From contig CAMHMH010000004.1 in assembly GCA_946186205.1 (NCBI GenBank), positions 1-64,000 on the forward strand: a stretch of 64,000 nt of DNA. Direction: 5' to 3'. Position numbers and translations under genes: made by a program. Source of the stretch: an uncultured Fretibacterium sp. (GTDB taxonomy: Bacteria > Synergistota > Synergistia > Synergistales > Aminobacteriaceae). Of the stretch, positions 27,076 to 35,689 are shown piece by piece; within the stretch, counting starts at the first letter, position 1, and each line of letters starts with the position of its first letter. The notes below the pieces were generated by a model that worked only from the letters and a program-made list of their open reading frames with translations, made no database searches and was not told the origin of the DNA.

Positions 27076-27435
27076 TTATTCGGTATTGCCCTTCAGCTTG
27101 TTCAGTTCATCACGGATTATTCCGCGAATATCATCGGACGTTGTATATTTGTTCTTATCCCTGAAAATTTCACGGAACATCGGCGCAAGTGTTATGGCAA
27201 ATCCCACAATGCCGACAACAATCGCAAGCGTTGTGAAATGCCAGTTTACTGACGATTTTATCTCTTCTGTTTTCACAGCGTTCACACGCAATTCTGTCTT
27301 TACTTCCCTGATTTGGTCTTTCAGTTCGTTTGTCCTGGCATCAAGTTTGTTCTCAAGATCAACAATGCGCCCGTCTATGTAGAGTTTTAGCCCTCTTATT
27401 TCTGAGCGTATAATCTCGCTGTCGCTGCTTGTCAT
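27076..27435 (-). CDS. Small coiled-coil protein with one membrane helix
   Basis: Not a recognised family with certainty. The 119-residue product starts at ATG 27435, nine bases after AGGGGG; a GTG six bases upstream is possible but too close to that site. The N-terminal 60 residues form a heptad-rich coiled coil (LENKLDARTNELKDQI). A membrane helix spans about 68-88 (FTTLAIVVGIVGFAITLAPMF), followed by a charged cytoplasmic tail. It resembles XhlA-like or CCDC90-like small membrane proteins only in shape. Confidence 0.6.
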   Translation of the reverse strand: MTSSDSEIIRSEIRGLKLYIDGRIVDLENKLDARTNELKDQIREVKTELRVNAVKTEEIKSSVNWHFTTLAIVVGIVGFAITLAPMFREIFRDKNKYTTSDDIRGIIRDELNKLKGNTE

Positions 27436-27470
27436 ATTCACACGCCCCCTTCTTTTTTCGGATTATAATA

Positions 27471-27502
27471 CAAAAACTCCCCCGACTCGTAATCAGGGGA
27501 GT
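27471..27502 (-). terminator. Rho-independent terminator of the metY operon
   Basis: On the minus strand an ACTCCCC/GGGGAGT stem is followed by five T residues, just after the metY stop. Confidence 0.85.
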
Positions 27503-27508
27503 GAAATT

Positions 27509-28792
27509 TTACTTCACAGACTCAAAGCCTTTCGACAAGTCCGCAATAATATCATCAATGTGTTCTGTTCCGATTGAGAGTCTTATCGTTGTAGGACGAA
27601 TCCCGCATGACAATAACTCTTTCTCGTCAAGCTGTGAATGAGTCGTAGAGGCAGGATGAATGACGAGCGATTTCACGTCAGCAACATTCGCAAGCAGTGA
27701 GAAAAGCTCAAGGCTCTCAGTGAATTTCTTTGCCGTCTCAGCGTTCCCCTTTATGTCAAACGTGAATATTGATCCAGCGCCGTTAGGATAATATTTCGCG
27801 TAAAGCTCTTTCTGCTTACCCGCTGCGAGTGAGGGATGATTCACACGCTCGACTTTCGGGTGATTCTTGAGGAAGTCGACAACTTTCAAGGCGTTCTGCA
27901 CATGACGTTCAACCCTCAGCGAGAGAGTCTCAAGCCCCTGAAGAAGCAAGAACGAATTGAACGGAGAAATGCACGCGCCCAAATCACGCATTAACGTTGT
28001 GCGCAGCTTGATGATGTACGCGAGATTTCCCGCAGCTTTCGTGAAGACTATACCATGATATGACGGATTCGGCTCAGAGAGTCCCGGAAACTTGTCGCTT
28101 GATGCCCAGTCAAAATTTCCTCCGTCAACAACAACTCCGCCCATCACTGTACCATGTCCGCCCATGAATTTTGTAGCAGAATGAACCACGATGTCAGCTC
28201 CGTATTCTATCGGCCTGCACAAGAACGGAGTCGCGAACGTGTTGTCAATCACAAGCGGTATGCCGTGAGAGTGCGCGATTTTTGCGGCTGACTCTATGTC
28301 GAACACGTCAGAATTTGGATTGCCGAGAGTCTCAGCGTATATCAGTTTCGTGTTTGGCTTTATGGCTTTCTCGAAATTCGCAAGGTCTGAAGGGTCTACG
28401 AATGTCGTTGTTATTCCCTGCTCAGCGAGAGTATTTGCGAAAAGGTTGAACGTTCCGCCGTAAAGATTCGTTGACGAGACTACATGATCCCCGGCCTTAG
28501 CAATGTTCTGCACAGCGTACGCAATCGCCGCCGATCCTGAAGCACAAGCAAGCGCGCCGACTCCCGACTCCATTGCCGCGACTCTCTTCTCGAAAACGTC
28601 ATTTGTCGGATTCATCAGCCGTGTGTAAATGTTCCCCGGCTCAGTCAATGCGAATCTTCCCGCAGCCGTCGCCGAGTCCTTGAAGACATATGATGTTGTC
28701 GCGTAAATTGGGACTGCACGAGAGTCTGTTACTGGGTCTGCATGTTCCTGGCCCGCGTGAAGCTGGATTGTCTCAAACTTGTATTTGCTCAT
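27509..28792 (-). CDS. metY: O-acetylhomoserine sulfhydrylase
   Basis: The 427-residue PLP enzyme of the Cys/Met metabolism family makes homocysteine from O-acetylhomoserine and sulfide. It begins FETIQLHAGQ, has YTRLMNPTNDVFEKR near residue 56, and the PLP lysine lies in HSATKFMGGHG near 207. Length and the LHAGQ start indicate MetY rather than MetB or MetC. It is the last gene of the argF-adenosyltransferase-metY run. Confidence 0.94.
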   Translation of the reverse strand: MSKYKFETIQLHAGQEHADPVTDSRAVPIYATTSYVFKDSATAAGRFALTEPGNIYTRLMNPTNDVFEKRVAAMESGVGALACASGSAAIAYAVQNIAKAGDHVVSSTNLYGGTFNLFANTLAEQGITTTFVDPSDLANFEKAIKPNTKLIYAETLGNPNSDVFDIESAAKIAHSHGIPLVIDNTFATPFLCRPIEYGADIVVHSATKFMGGHGTVMGGVVVDGGNFDWASSDKFPGLSEPNPSYHGIVFTKAAGNLAYIIKLRTTLMRDLGACISPFNSFLLLQGLETLSLRVERHVQNALKVVDFLKNHPKVERVNHPSLAAGKQKELYAKYYPNGAGSIFTFDIKGNAETAKKFTESLELFSLLANVADVKSLVIHPASTTHSQLDEKELLSCGIRPTTIRLSIGTEHIDDIIADLSKGFESVK

Positions 28793-28796
28793 AGTA

Positions 28797-29276
28797 TCAT
28801 TCCTTTCTTCCGAACGATATTACTTTGTTGTAGCCTTCAGGTAAATATTCATAAATGAGTGTGTATACGGCACTGCTTAAGCGGTTAAGAATGTGGCAGA
28901 TTCTCAGCGGGTCTTCATGGCCGAAAACTTTTACCGCGCATAACTCAGTTTCACGAACAAGAGTCCGCAATAGATTCAGCATGGCCGACTCCCTTCCCAT
29001 CTCATAATGAGGGAGAATATGACTCAGCCCGTAATATTCCGCCGGATTATGTGAACGTTGATACAGTTCCTCCGAGTCAATCCCCCTCAGCGTGAATCCT
29101 TCAGCAAAAATTTTCCCGCAAGCCTCGCACCTTTGGAGTCGATTCACAACCGCTTTCACTTCTTCAAGGTCAGCAACAAATTCCTGCGACTGTGAGTCCG
29201 TCTGAAACATTATGATTTGTGCGTTAAGGCTGTCGAGCTTTCCGCGCAGTTCTATTCGCGGCGAGTCTTTTGTCAT
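28797..29276 (-). CDS. Cobalamin adenosyltransferase-like protein
   Basis: The 159-residue helical protein resembles PduO/EutT-type ATP:corrinoid adenosyltransferases: [11 protein letters not shown] near residue 14, [14 protein letters not shown] near 99 and [16 protein letters not shown] near 125. A CEACGK motif near 51 recalls the metal-binding cysteines of EutT. The enzyme would make adenosylcobalamin, needed by the NrdJ reductase encoded in this window. It overlaps argF by four bases. Assignment rests on motif resemblance. Confidence 0.6.
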   Translation of the reverse strand: MTKDSPRIELRGKLDSLNAQIIMFQTDSQSQEFVADLEEVKAVVNRLQRCEACGKIFAEGFTLRGIDSEELYQRSHNPAEYYGLSHILPHYEMGRESAMLNLLRTLVRETELCAVKVFGHEDPLRICHILNRLSSAVYTLIYEYLPEGYNKVISFGRKE

Positions 29277-30208
29277 GACAGAGTCGCAACCATTACGGCT
29301 TTGATTGTGTGCATTCTGTTTTCGGCCTCGTCAAAAACTTTTGAGCATTCCGACTCGAAAACTTCCTCTGTTACTTCAGCACCTTTCACGGCGGGCAAGC
29401 AGTGAAGAAATATTGTAGTGTCCTTGCCTGTAGCTTTCATGATGTCTGATGTAACCTGCCATGACCCCAAGAGTTTATAACGTTCCTCCTTGAGTGCTTC
29501 CTCGCCCATTGAGACCCACACGTCTGTATATATTGCGTCCGCGCCTTTCACGGCCTCGAAAGGATCATTGATGACTGTGATTGTTGAATGTGAAGCGATG
29601 CCCCGGCATTTTGCTAATAATTCTGCGTCAGGCTCTAATTCTTTCGGAGTGCTGATTACGTAATCGATTCCCATTTTCGCGCAGCCAATCATTAAAGCGT
29701 TGCTCATGTTGTTACGGCCATCACCCAAATACGCGAGTTTGAGTCCCCTGAGAGTCCCGAAATTTTCGCGCAAAGTCAGGAAGTCAGCGAGAACTTGAGT
29801 CGGATGATCCGAGTCGGTGAGTCCATTCCAGACAGGAACGCCGGAATATTTTGCGAGGTCTTCTACGGTTGACTGCTTGAAGCCCCGGAACTCTATGCCG
29901 TCGAACATTCTGCCTAAAACCCGCGCCGTGTCTTTAACGTCTTCTTTTGCGCCGAGCTGTATATCGTTCTTGTTGAGATATTCCGGGAATGCTCCTTCAT
30001 CGTTGCATGCTACAGTGAATGCGCACCGGGTTCGTGTTGATGACTTCTCGAATATGAGCGCGATATTTTTTCCCGCGAGCAAGTTACCGCGAATGCCTGA
30101 ACGTTTCTTTGCTTTGAGGTCAGCTGAAAGTGTGAGGAGATAATCTATTTCACCGGGCGTGAAGTCCATTAGAGTCAGGAAACTTTTGCCCCTGAGATTT
30201 TGTGCCAT
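29273..30208 (-). CDS. argF: Ornithine carbamoyltransferase
   Basis: The 311-residue enzyme has the carbamoyl-phosphate motif SSTRTRCAF near residue 55, HPTQVLADF near 131 and the ornithine/catalytic HCLPA near 267. It interconverts ornithine plus carbamoyl phosphate and citrulline, for arginine synthesis or, in fermenters, the arginine deiminase route. No other arg gene is adjacent, so direction is open. Confidence 0.95.
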   Translation of the reverse strand: MAQNLRGKSFLTLMDFTPGEIDYLLTLSADLKAKKRSGIRGNLLAGKNIALIFEKSSTRTRCAFTVACNDEGAFPEYLNKNDIQLGAKEDVKDTARVLGRMFDGIEFRGFKQSTVEDLAKYSGVPVWNGLTDSDHPTQVLADFLTLRENFGTLRGLKLAYLGDGRNNMSNALMIGCAKMGIDYVISTPKELEPDAELLAKCRGIASHSTITVINDPFEAVKGADAIYTDVWVSMGEEALKEERYKLLGSWQVTSDIMKATGKDTTIFLHCLPAVKGAEVTEEVFESECSKVFDEAENRMHTIKAVMVATLS

Positions 30209-30255
30209 TGTTCCGGCCTCCTGTTTGTGTGAATGTGAATTTTTGCCCGTCTGCG

Positions 30256-30264
30256 ATTATAGCA
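30256..30264 (-). promoter_or_regulatory. Extended -10 promoter of argF
   Basis: The minus strand reads TGCTATAAT about 48 bases before argF. It lies back to back with TATAAT at 30273-30278 on the plus strand, giving closely spaced divergent promoters. Confidence 0.55.
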
Positions 30265-30272
30265 CCGTGAAT

Positions 30273-30278
30273 TATAAT
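30273..30278 (+). promoter_or_regulatory. -10 candidate for the PARG-like pair
   Basis: TATAAT lies 34 bases before the TTG start at 30312. It is close to the divergent argF promoter, so the two could compete for polymerase. Confidence 0.4.
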
Positions 30279-30311
30279 AGCCGTAATTCCCACGAAAAGG
30301 AGATTTTGATA

Positions 30312-31121
30312 TTGCCGAGTAAATATGAGCTTGCAGAAGTTTTTGCTGACACTCTGAGATTATGCCGTGAGAATGAGACTCTCCGCGAGGCCGTGAGAAT
30401 TTCAACGGAAGGCACGAAACATTACCCCGCAGATTTCAGCATTGAGACAGAGTCGCACAAGGCAGGAGAGATCCGAGTCGTTAAAGGAAGGACTCTTGAG
30501 ACAGCGTTGAAGATTGCCCGCAAATTTCCCGGAAAAAGAATCGCCGTACTCAATTTTGCGTCAGGAACAAAACCCGGCGGCGGTGTGATCAATGGCAGCA
30601 GAGCGCAGGAAGAAAGCATTTGCCGTTCATCGACTCTTTATCCCTCAATAAACACCGACGAAATGAAGAGAGCGTTCTACATTCCGCACGAGGAAAATTA
30701 CACGTTCAGGGGATGGGATGACTGCATATATTCACCGGGCGTTGTGATATTCCGTGATGATTCGGATGAGATTCCCAAAATTTTGCGGCCTGAAGATTTC
30801 GTGAATGTTGACGTTGTTACTTGCGCTGCTCCTCACTTAAGGGACGACGTAATAACGGCTGAAGAGCTTTTCCGAATCCACGTAAAGAGGGCAGAAAATA
30901 TCCTGAGAGTTTGCGCTCACAACGGAGTCGATATATTCATCGGCGGTGCTTTTGGGTGCGGAGCGTTCCACAATGACCCGTATATAGTTGCTTGGGCATG
31001 GCGCGAGGCTCTGAAAGTTTACCGGGAGAAATTCAGCCTCATATTGTTTGCGATTTACGCGCATGGTGATGATGAGAGCAATAATTATCGCGCATTCAGG
31101 AACGAATTTGCAGAACAGTAG
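30312..31121 (+). CDS. PARG-like macrodomain protein (TIGR02452 family), copy 1
   Basis: TTG start chosen because AAAAGGAG lies nine bases upstream and the N-terminus then aligns with the next gene; the frame from 30159 runs through the divergent promoter region. The 269-residue protein has the poly(ADP-ribose) glycohydrolase signature GGG-x7-QEE (residues 89-101) preceded by VLNFASGTKPGG, and FGCGAFHNDP near 218. Microbial PARG domains of this type remove ADP-ribose from proteins or bind ADP-ribose. No ADP-ribosyltransferase is visible nearby. Confidence 0.82.
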   Translation: MPSKYELAEVFADTLRLCRENETLREAVRISTEGTKHYPADFSIETESHKAGEIRVVKGRTLETALKIARKFPGKRIAVLNFASGTKPGGGVINGSRAQEESICRSSTLYPSINTDEMKRAFYIPHEENYTFRGWDDCIYSPGVVIFRDDSDEIPKILRPEDFVNVDVVTCAAPHLRDDVITAEELFRIHVKRAENILRVCAHNGVDIFIGGAFGCGAFHNDPYIVAWAWREALKVYREKFSLILFAIYAHGDDESNNYRAFRNEFAEQ

Positions 31122-31132
31122 AGGACAGCCCA

Positions 31133-31951
31133 ATGATTCCGACAAGGCAGCAGATGATTGAAGTATTCAATGACACGCTGAAATTTTTTGACGAGGACTC
31201 AATTCTTCACGATTCTATTGTAAACTCAATTCATCAAACAAGGGTTTACAATTCAAATTTTGCGGTTGAAACTGAGTCCCACAAAGCCGGAAAAATTGAC
31301 GTTATCCCCGGCAGGACATTGCAGACAGCGTTAGACCTTCATGAAAAATTCCCGGACAAGAAAATAGCTGTTCTTAACTTTGCGGCCTCGCAGACTCCCG
31401 GCGGAGGAATCTGGAAAGGAAGCCGGGCGCAGGAAGAAAGCCTTTGCAGAAGCTCGACTCTTTACCCGTCATTGAGGACTGATACAGCTCGTGAGGGTTT
31501 CTACAGATTTCACGAAAAGGGCGGATTCGGATGGCTCGCAAGCGACACATGCATATATACTCCTGATGTGATTATCTGCAAAAATGATGATGACTATATC
31601 CCCGCGAGATTATCCCGTGAAGAGTTCGTGAAAATTGATGTTGTTACATGCGCTGCCCCTCATATTTTCAGGAGCGTGATAATTTCTGACGAGGGTTTGT
31701 ACGCGATTCACCTTTCACGCGCAAAGAATATTCTGCGTGTATGTGCGTATAACGGCGTTGATATTCTCATCACTGGCGCATTCGGCTGCGGTGCATTCAA
31801 GAATCCCCCGGCTATTGTGGCGCGTGCGTGGCGTGAAGCACTGAGAGATTACCGCGAAAAATTTGACCTCGTTGCGTTCGCTGTGAAGTGTTACTCAGAG
31901 TCACCGAATAATTTTGACGTATTCAGGGAGGAATTATCCCCTATAATGTAG
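31133..31951 (+). CDS. PARG-like macrodomain protein (TIGR02452 family), copy 2
   Basis: The 272-residue paralogue of the preceding gene has the same layout: ETESHKAGKIDV near residue 46, VLNFAASQTPGGG with GGG-x7-QEE at 90-102, CRSSTLYP, and GAFGCGAFKNPP. GAGGA lies seven bases before the ATG and 11 bases separate the two genes, so they are one transcript and clearly a tandem duplication. The two proteins differ widely, so the duplication is old. Confidence 0.82.
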   Translation: MIPTRQQMIEVFNDTLKFFDEDSILHDSIVNSIHQTRVYNSNFAVETESHKAGKIDVIPGRTLQTALDLHEKFPDKKIAVLNFAASQTPGGGIWKGSRAQEESLCRSSTLYPSLRTDTAREGFYRFHEKGGFGWLASDTCIYTPDVIICKNDDDYIPARLSREEFVKIDVVTCAAPHIFRSVIISDEGLYAIHLSRAKNILRVCAYNGVDILITGAFGCGAFKNPPAIVARAWREALRDYREKFDLVAFAVKCYSESPNNFDVFREELSPIM

Positions 31952-31980
31952 CATTATCAACATCAACAGGAGGAATCATT

Positions 31981-33024
31981 ATGGGAGTACTTAAACATTA
32001 CCGTGAGTTATTGCCCGTAACAGACAAAACGCCCGCAGTAAATCTTGAAGAGGGAATGACACCATTAATCTATTTGCCCCGCGTAAGTGAGAGGCTCGGA
32101 ATAAAGTTATACGGAAAATTTGAGGGCTGCAACCCGTCCGGCTCATTCAAGGATCGCGGAATGGTTCTCGCAGTCGCAAAGGCACTTGAGGAAGGAAAAC
32201 GCGCTGTGATTTGCGCCTCAACAGGGAACACGTCAGCTTCAGCGGCAGCATACGCGGCGAGTCAGGGCATACCGTGCTTTGTGTTACTGCCAGCGGGTAA
32301 AGTCGCTCTCGGAAAACTGGCGCAGGCGTTAATGTACGGTGCAAAGGTTATCGCCGTGAAAGGAAATTTTGACCGTGCGTTAGAGTTAGCGAGAGATGGC
32401 GCGGAGAAAACCGGGTGTGCAATGGTCAACAGCGTCAACCCCTATCGTCTTATCGGACAGCGTTCGGGGGCCTGGGAGATCTGCGACGTTCTCGGACATG
32501 CTCCCGACTGGCACGCAATACCCGTAGGCAACGCGGGAAATATCTCGGCATACTGGGCGGGCTACAACGAGTATCACAAGCTCGGAAAAATTAACGCGCT
32601 CCCGAAAATGATGGGCTTTCAGGCTGAAGGAGCAGCTCCCCTCGTCTACAACAAGCCATGCCCTAACCCTGAGACAATAGCGACCGCAATACGAATCGGA
32701 AATCCCGTAAGCGCACACCTTGCACGGGCAGCAGTCAGTGAGTCGGGCGGTGAGTTCAACGCAGTAACAGATGAACAGATATTAGAGGCTCAGAGGATTC
32801 TTGCGGCTGAAGGGGGAGTGTTCGCAGAGCCTGCATCATGCGCGCCGTTAGCAGGACTCCTCAAGCTGAAACGTTCAGGGCGACTCCCGGAAGGAATCAC
32901 AGTAACAATGATTCTTACTGGGAACGGACTCAAAGACCCCGACACGGCCATGTCTCAAGTAGGAAGGCCGATAGAGATCAACGACACATTAGACGACTTA
33001 ATGCGGGTGCTTGAGGGAAAATGA
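31981..33024 (+). CDS. thrC: Threonine synthase
   Basis: The 347-residue PLP enzyme converts O-phosphohomoserine to threonine. The PLP lysine is in NPSGSFKDRGM near residue 60, with ASTGNTSASAAAYA (phosphate loop) and GNAGNISAYW following. It is the short thermophile/Bacillus-type ThrC. AGGAGG precedes the ATG. It overlaps thrB by four bases. Confidence 0.95.
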   Translation: MGVLKHYRELLPVTDKTPAVNLEEGMTPLIYLPRVSERLGIKLYGKFEGCNPSGSFKDRGMVLAVAKALEEGKRAVICASTGNTSASAAAYAASQGIPCFVLLPAGKVALGKLAQALMYGAKVIAVKGNFDRALELARDGAEKTGCAMVNSVNPYRLIGQRSGAWEICDVLGHAPDWHAIPVGNAGNISAYWAGYNEYHKLGKINALPKMMGFQAEGAAPLVYNKPCPNPETIATAIRIGNPVSAHLARAAVSESGGEFNAVTDEQILEAQRILAAEGGVFAEPASCAPLAGLLKLKRSGRLPEGITVTMILTGNGLKDPDTAMSQVGRPIEINDTLDDLMRVLEGK

Positions 33025-33932
33025 TACGGCTGAAAATTCCTGCCACAACCGCGAATCTTGGCTCAGGTTTCGACACTCTCGGAATGGCTCTCAATCTCTA
33101 CAACATTTTCACCGTGAAAGAAATCCTGCCAGAGGGTGAATACACGTCAGAAATTTGGGGCGAAGGAGTCGACCTCCTCAAAGACGCGCGCAAGAACATG
33201 CTCGTTACGAGCTACATTAAGGCTTGCGATGAATGGAACGTAACGCCAAAGGGATTCGCTTTCGAGAGCTGTAACGCAGTGCCACTGAATCGCGGACTCG
33301 GTAGCTCATCAACCGCTGTAGTTGCGGGCGTAATGATTGCGGATATTCTTTCGGGCGTGAAACATAATGAGGCTGAATTATTGCGAGTGATGACGAAAAT
33401 CGAGGGACACCCGGACAATGTTGTGCCGTGCTACACTGGCGGAATGACTGTATCATGCTGGGACGGAGAGTCTTTGCGCTATGTGAGGCTGCCTGCGCTC
33501 CCTGAAGATTTGAACGTTATCGCGGCTGTACCTGATTTCGAGGTTCGCACGGAGGACGCAAGAAGGATTCTGCCTGAAAGTGTTCCTTTTCGTGATGCTG
33601 TCTTCAACGTGAGTCACGCAAGTATTCTTTGCGCTGCTTGGGCTATGGGACGCTGGGACTTATTGCGCGTGGGAATGGAGGACAGACTCCACCAGGCGCA
33701 CAGGGCTAAACTTTTTCCGGGCGAGACTGGCGAAAAATTCTTCAGCGAGATTGCGAATCACCCGGACTGTGTAGCGACGGCGATTTCAGGTTCAGGCCCT
33801 ACGATGATTGCGATCGTTCGCGGAAAACCCGGAAAACTCTCTCAGGCTATGTGCAGAATCTTCACAGAAGGCGGAGCAGGTTCACACTTCTTTGTTCTGA
33901 ACTGTACATCTTGCGGCGCGTCTGCTGAGTGA
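33021..33932 (+). CDS. thrB: Homoserine kinase
   Basis: The 303-residue GHMP kinase phosphorylates homoserine to the ThrC substrate. It has ATTANLGSGFDTLG at the N-terminus, the ATP loop LNRGLGSSSTAVVAG near residue 92, and AISGSGPTMIA near 254. It is translationally coupled to thrC (ATGA). Confidence 0.96.
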   Translation: MIRLKIPATTANLGSGFDTLGMALNLYNIFTVKEILPEGEYTSEIWGEGVDLLKDARKNMLVTSYIKACDEWNVTPKGFAFESCNAVPLNRGLGSSSTAVVAGVMIADILSGVKHNEAELLRVMTKIEGHPDNVVPCYTGGMTVSCWDGESLRYVRLPALPEDLNVIAAVPDFEVRTEDARRILPESVPFRDAVFNVSHASILCAAWAMGRWDLLRVGMEDRLHQAHRAKLFPGETGEKFFSEIANHPDCVATAISGSGPTMIAIVRGKPGKLSQAMCRIFTEGGAGSHFFVLNCTSCGASAE

Positions 33933-33943
33933 GTCAACAAAAA

Positions 33944-33978
33944 TCCCCTCTGACTCATCATCGGAGGGGAAAATTTTT
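33944..33978. terminator. Bidirectional terminator after thrB
   Basis: TCCCCTC/GAGGGGA stem with AAAA on the left flank and TTTTT on the right, between converging genes. Confidence 0.85.
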
Positions 33979-33979
33979 C

Positions 33980-34513
33980 TCAGTCATCCCATTTGTCATA
34001 TTTGTAGATTAACTGAATAAATTTGCTTGTGAGTGAGCTTCCCGGAAATCGTTTCGACATTTCGGAGTTGTACGTTAATGTTATTGTCGTGTACTTGTCT
34101 GGAGTCCATACGTTTTTGAGCATGATTTTACCCGCCGCCCTAGTGTTTGCTGTGGGAGTCTCCTGCGTTTTTCCGTAAAGCGCATTCATTCCCGCCCGCA
34201 ATGCCTCGTAAAATTTCCTGTCATACTCCGCGCTGCCCATGCTCTGAAGGTAAACGCTCTTTGTCTTTAGTAACTTGTTCTTGTGGAAGCCGAATATGAA
34301 CGTTGCCGGGTAATTCTCAAACATTCCTTCCATTGTGAGAGAGTCTTTACGCGGGGTTAAGACTTTTGCGCCGCTCTTCTCCATTCGTTTTTGAGTCCTC
34401 GCGTAAGTATGTCCGAAAGGAAGCGACAAAAACGCCTCCGAGCTGTTACTAGCGCACAATGACTCACACGCCGAAAGTGTCAGGAACATCACCGCAAGTA
34501 TTATCTTCCTCAT
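33980..34513 (-). CDS. Putative lipoprotein of unknown function
   Basis: The 177-residue protein has a signal peptide with lipobox LSAC (Cys15), so it is probably lipid-anchored. The rest has no recognised domain; it begins with a segment (SLPFGHTYARTQKRM) like those in small periplasmic proteins. It overlaps the preceding HicB-like gene by four bases. Confidence 0.65.
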   Translation of the reverse strand: MRKIILAVMFLTLSACESLCASNSSEAFLSLPFGHTYARTQKRMEKSGAKVLTPRKDSLTMEGMFENYPATFIFGFHKNKLLKTKSVYLQSMGSAEYDRKFYEALRAGMNALYGKTQETPTANTRAAGKIMLKNVWTPDKYTTITLTYNSEMSKRFPGSSLTSKFIQLIYKYDKWDD

Positions 34514-34710
34514 CTTATCACCTCATGCGCTGGAATCTCACGCCCTAAAAGTTCTGCTGTCTCTATCCATTCCGAGACAATAACGCCGAAATTTTTCAGG
34601 GCTTCTTCGAGCGTATCACCATCGGCCATGCACCCGGCTAATTCGGGGACTTCAGCTATAAATTTCCCGTCATCATCTGACCAGTATATTATTCTCGTGT
34701 ATTTGTCCAT
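34510..34710 (-). CDS. Stand-alone HicB-like antitoxin domain protein
   Basis: Start taken at ATG 34710 with AGAGGA nine bases upstream; a longer frame to 34800 overlaps the previous gene. The 66-residue protein is the short HicB N-terminal fold: YTRIIYWSDDDGKFIAEVPE then GDTLEEALKNFGVIVSEWIE. It has no DNA-binding domain. It follows a complete HicA-HicB pair and has no toxin of its own. Confidence 0.75.
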   Translation of the reverse strand: MDKYTRIIYWSDDDGKFIAEVPELAGCMADGDTLEEALKNFGVIVSEWIETAELLGREIPAHEVIR

Positions 34711-34762
34711 AAATCTGAATCCTCTCAGAATATCAGGTTGTTTTTCAGAATTATTTATTGTC

Positions 34763-35077
34763 TCACGCCAAAGCACCGTCAGGCTCATTCCACATATCAC
34801 GGACTGGAGTCATGAACGCCGCAACCATCTGTACGAATCCCCCTGCAGGAATATCAATATCACTTGCTTTTGTCGGTGAAGGTATATCATCATTCTGAAT
34901 CTCGCGGAAATACATGCAGTCTTCAAGCACAGCCCGCGCATCAATAATAGCTTCTTCAAGACTTTCTGCTGACGTGAAAGCGTTCTCAATGTCCGGGAAT
35001 CTCACTGTCCACATATCACCGTCAGGCTGAAAAATTGCCGGGTACATGTAATATTTCGGGTAAATCATTTTCATCAC
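34763..35077 (-). CDS. hicB: HicB-family antitoxin
   Basis: The 104-residue protein has the HicB fold (YPAIFQPDGDMWTVRFPDIE, then ESLEEAIIDARAVLED) and a C-terminal region that may bind DNA or the toxin. It lies three bases after hicA in the usual toxin-first order. Confidence 0.8.
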   Translation of the reverse strand: MMKMIYPKYYMYPAIFQPDGDMWTVRFPDIENAFTSAESLEEAIIDARAVLEDCMYFREIQNDDIPSPTKASDIDIPAGGFVQMVAAFMTPVRDMWNEPDGALA

Positions 35078-35080
35078 TCC

Positions 35081-35272
35081 TTAATCTTTTATGCCTAGTC
35101 TTTTCTTTATCATGTCATGAACGCCGGGTGATATTTTCTGCGGTATCGGGAAAGGCCGTTCACCTTCCTTAATGGCCAGAGCATGACTTCCCTTGCCGCG
35201 TTTTTCGCTGACGCTCCAGCCCCTGCTTAATGCTATTGCTATAAGCTCTCGTCTGCTGTATTGTTTTCCCAT
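35081..35272 (-). CDS. hicA: HicA-family mRNA interferase toxin
   Basis: The 63-residue protein has the HicA double-stranded-RNA-binding-like fold: RRELIAIALSRGW and KRGKGSHALAIK with the catalytic His in GSH, ending IPQKISPGVHDMIKKRLGI. It cleaves mRNA when HicB is lost. Confidence 0.82.
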   Translation of the reverse strand: MGKQYSRRELIAIALSRGWSVSEKRGKGSHALAIKEGERPFPIPQKISPGVHDMIKKRLGIKD

Positions 35273-35275
35273 TCT

Positions 35276-35623
35276 CTAGAACTCCCACTCCAAATAGCGA
35301 GCACGTTTCGCCTCCTCGCCCGTTCCGTAGCTGAAGAAGCCTTTGTACCTTCTCGATGACCGCCGCTTGATTTTTGCCGTCAGCAATTCAGCCTTAGCTA
35401 TGACCCTGTAATTGCGGTCAAGAAATATCATCGTCCCCCCGAAATTCACGTTATACTTTGAAGGGTTCTTTATCGTTACGCTTAACCCTTTGAACGTGTA
35501 CGACACCGCGCTGAATGAGAGTCTTTTGCCGCGTATAGCTCCGTCCCTTATAAGAGCTTCTGAAGTCCCGACAAGAATCAGCACAGCAAAAAGCATTGCC
35601 GCGAATGAAAATCCCTTCTTCAT
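35276..35623 (-). CDS. Small exported protein of unknown function
   Basis: The 115-residue protein has a signal peptide (about 1-24). A short beta-rich domain follows, with VTIKNPSKYNVNFGG and RSSRRYKGFF, suggestive of an FxLYD-like or immunoglobulin-like fold. It precedes hicA by three bases and may be co-transcribed. No family is named with confidence. Confidence 0.6.
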   Translation of the reverse strand: MKKGFSFAAMLFAVLILVGTSEALIRDGAIRGKRLSFSAVSYTFKGLSVTIKNPSKYNVNFGGTMIFLDRNYRVIAKAELLTAKIKRRSSRRYKGFFSYGTGEEAKRARYLEWEF

Positions 35624-35689
35624 TTTTTCCCCGCTCCCTGTGAAAATATTTCGTGATGCAAAAATTATATCAGCAAGGAGCTTTTGAAC

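Noticed and set aside
30159-30311. N-terminal extension of the first PARG-like protein
   Set aside because: It crosses the divergent argF promoter and the argF coding start; the TTG at 30312 has a good ribosome site and aligns with the paralogue.
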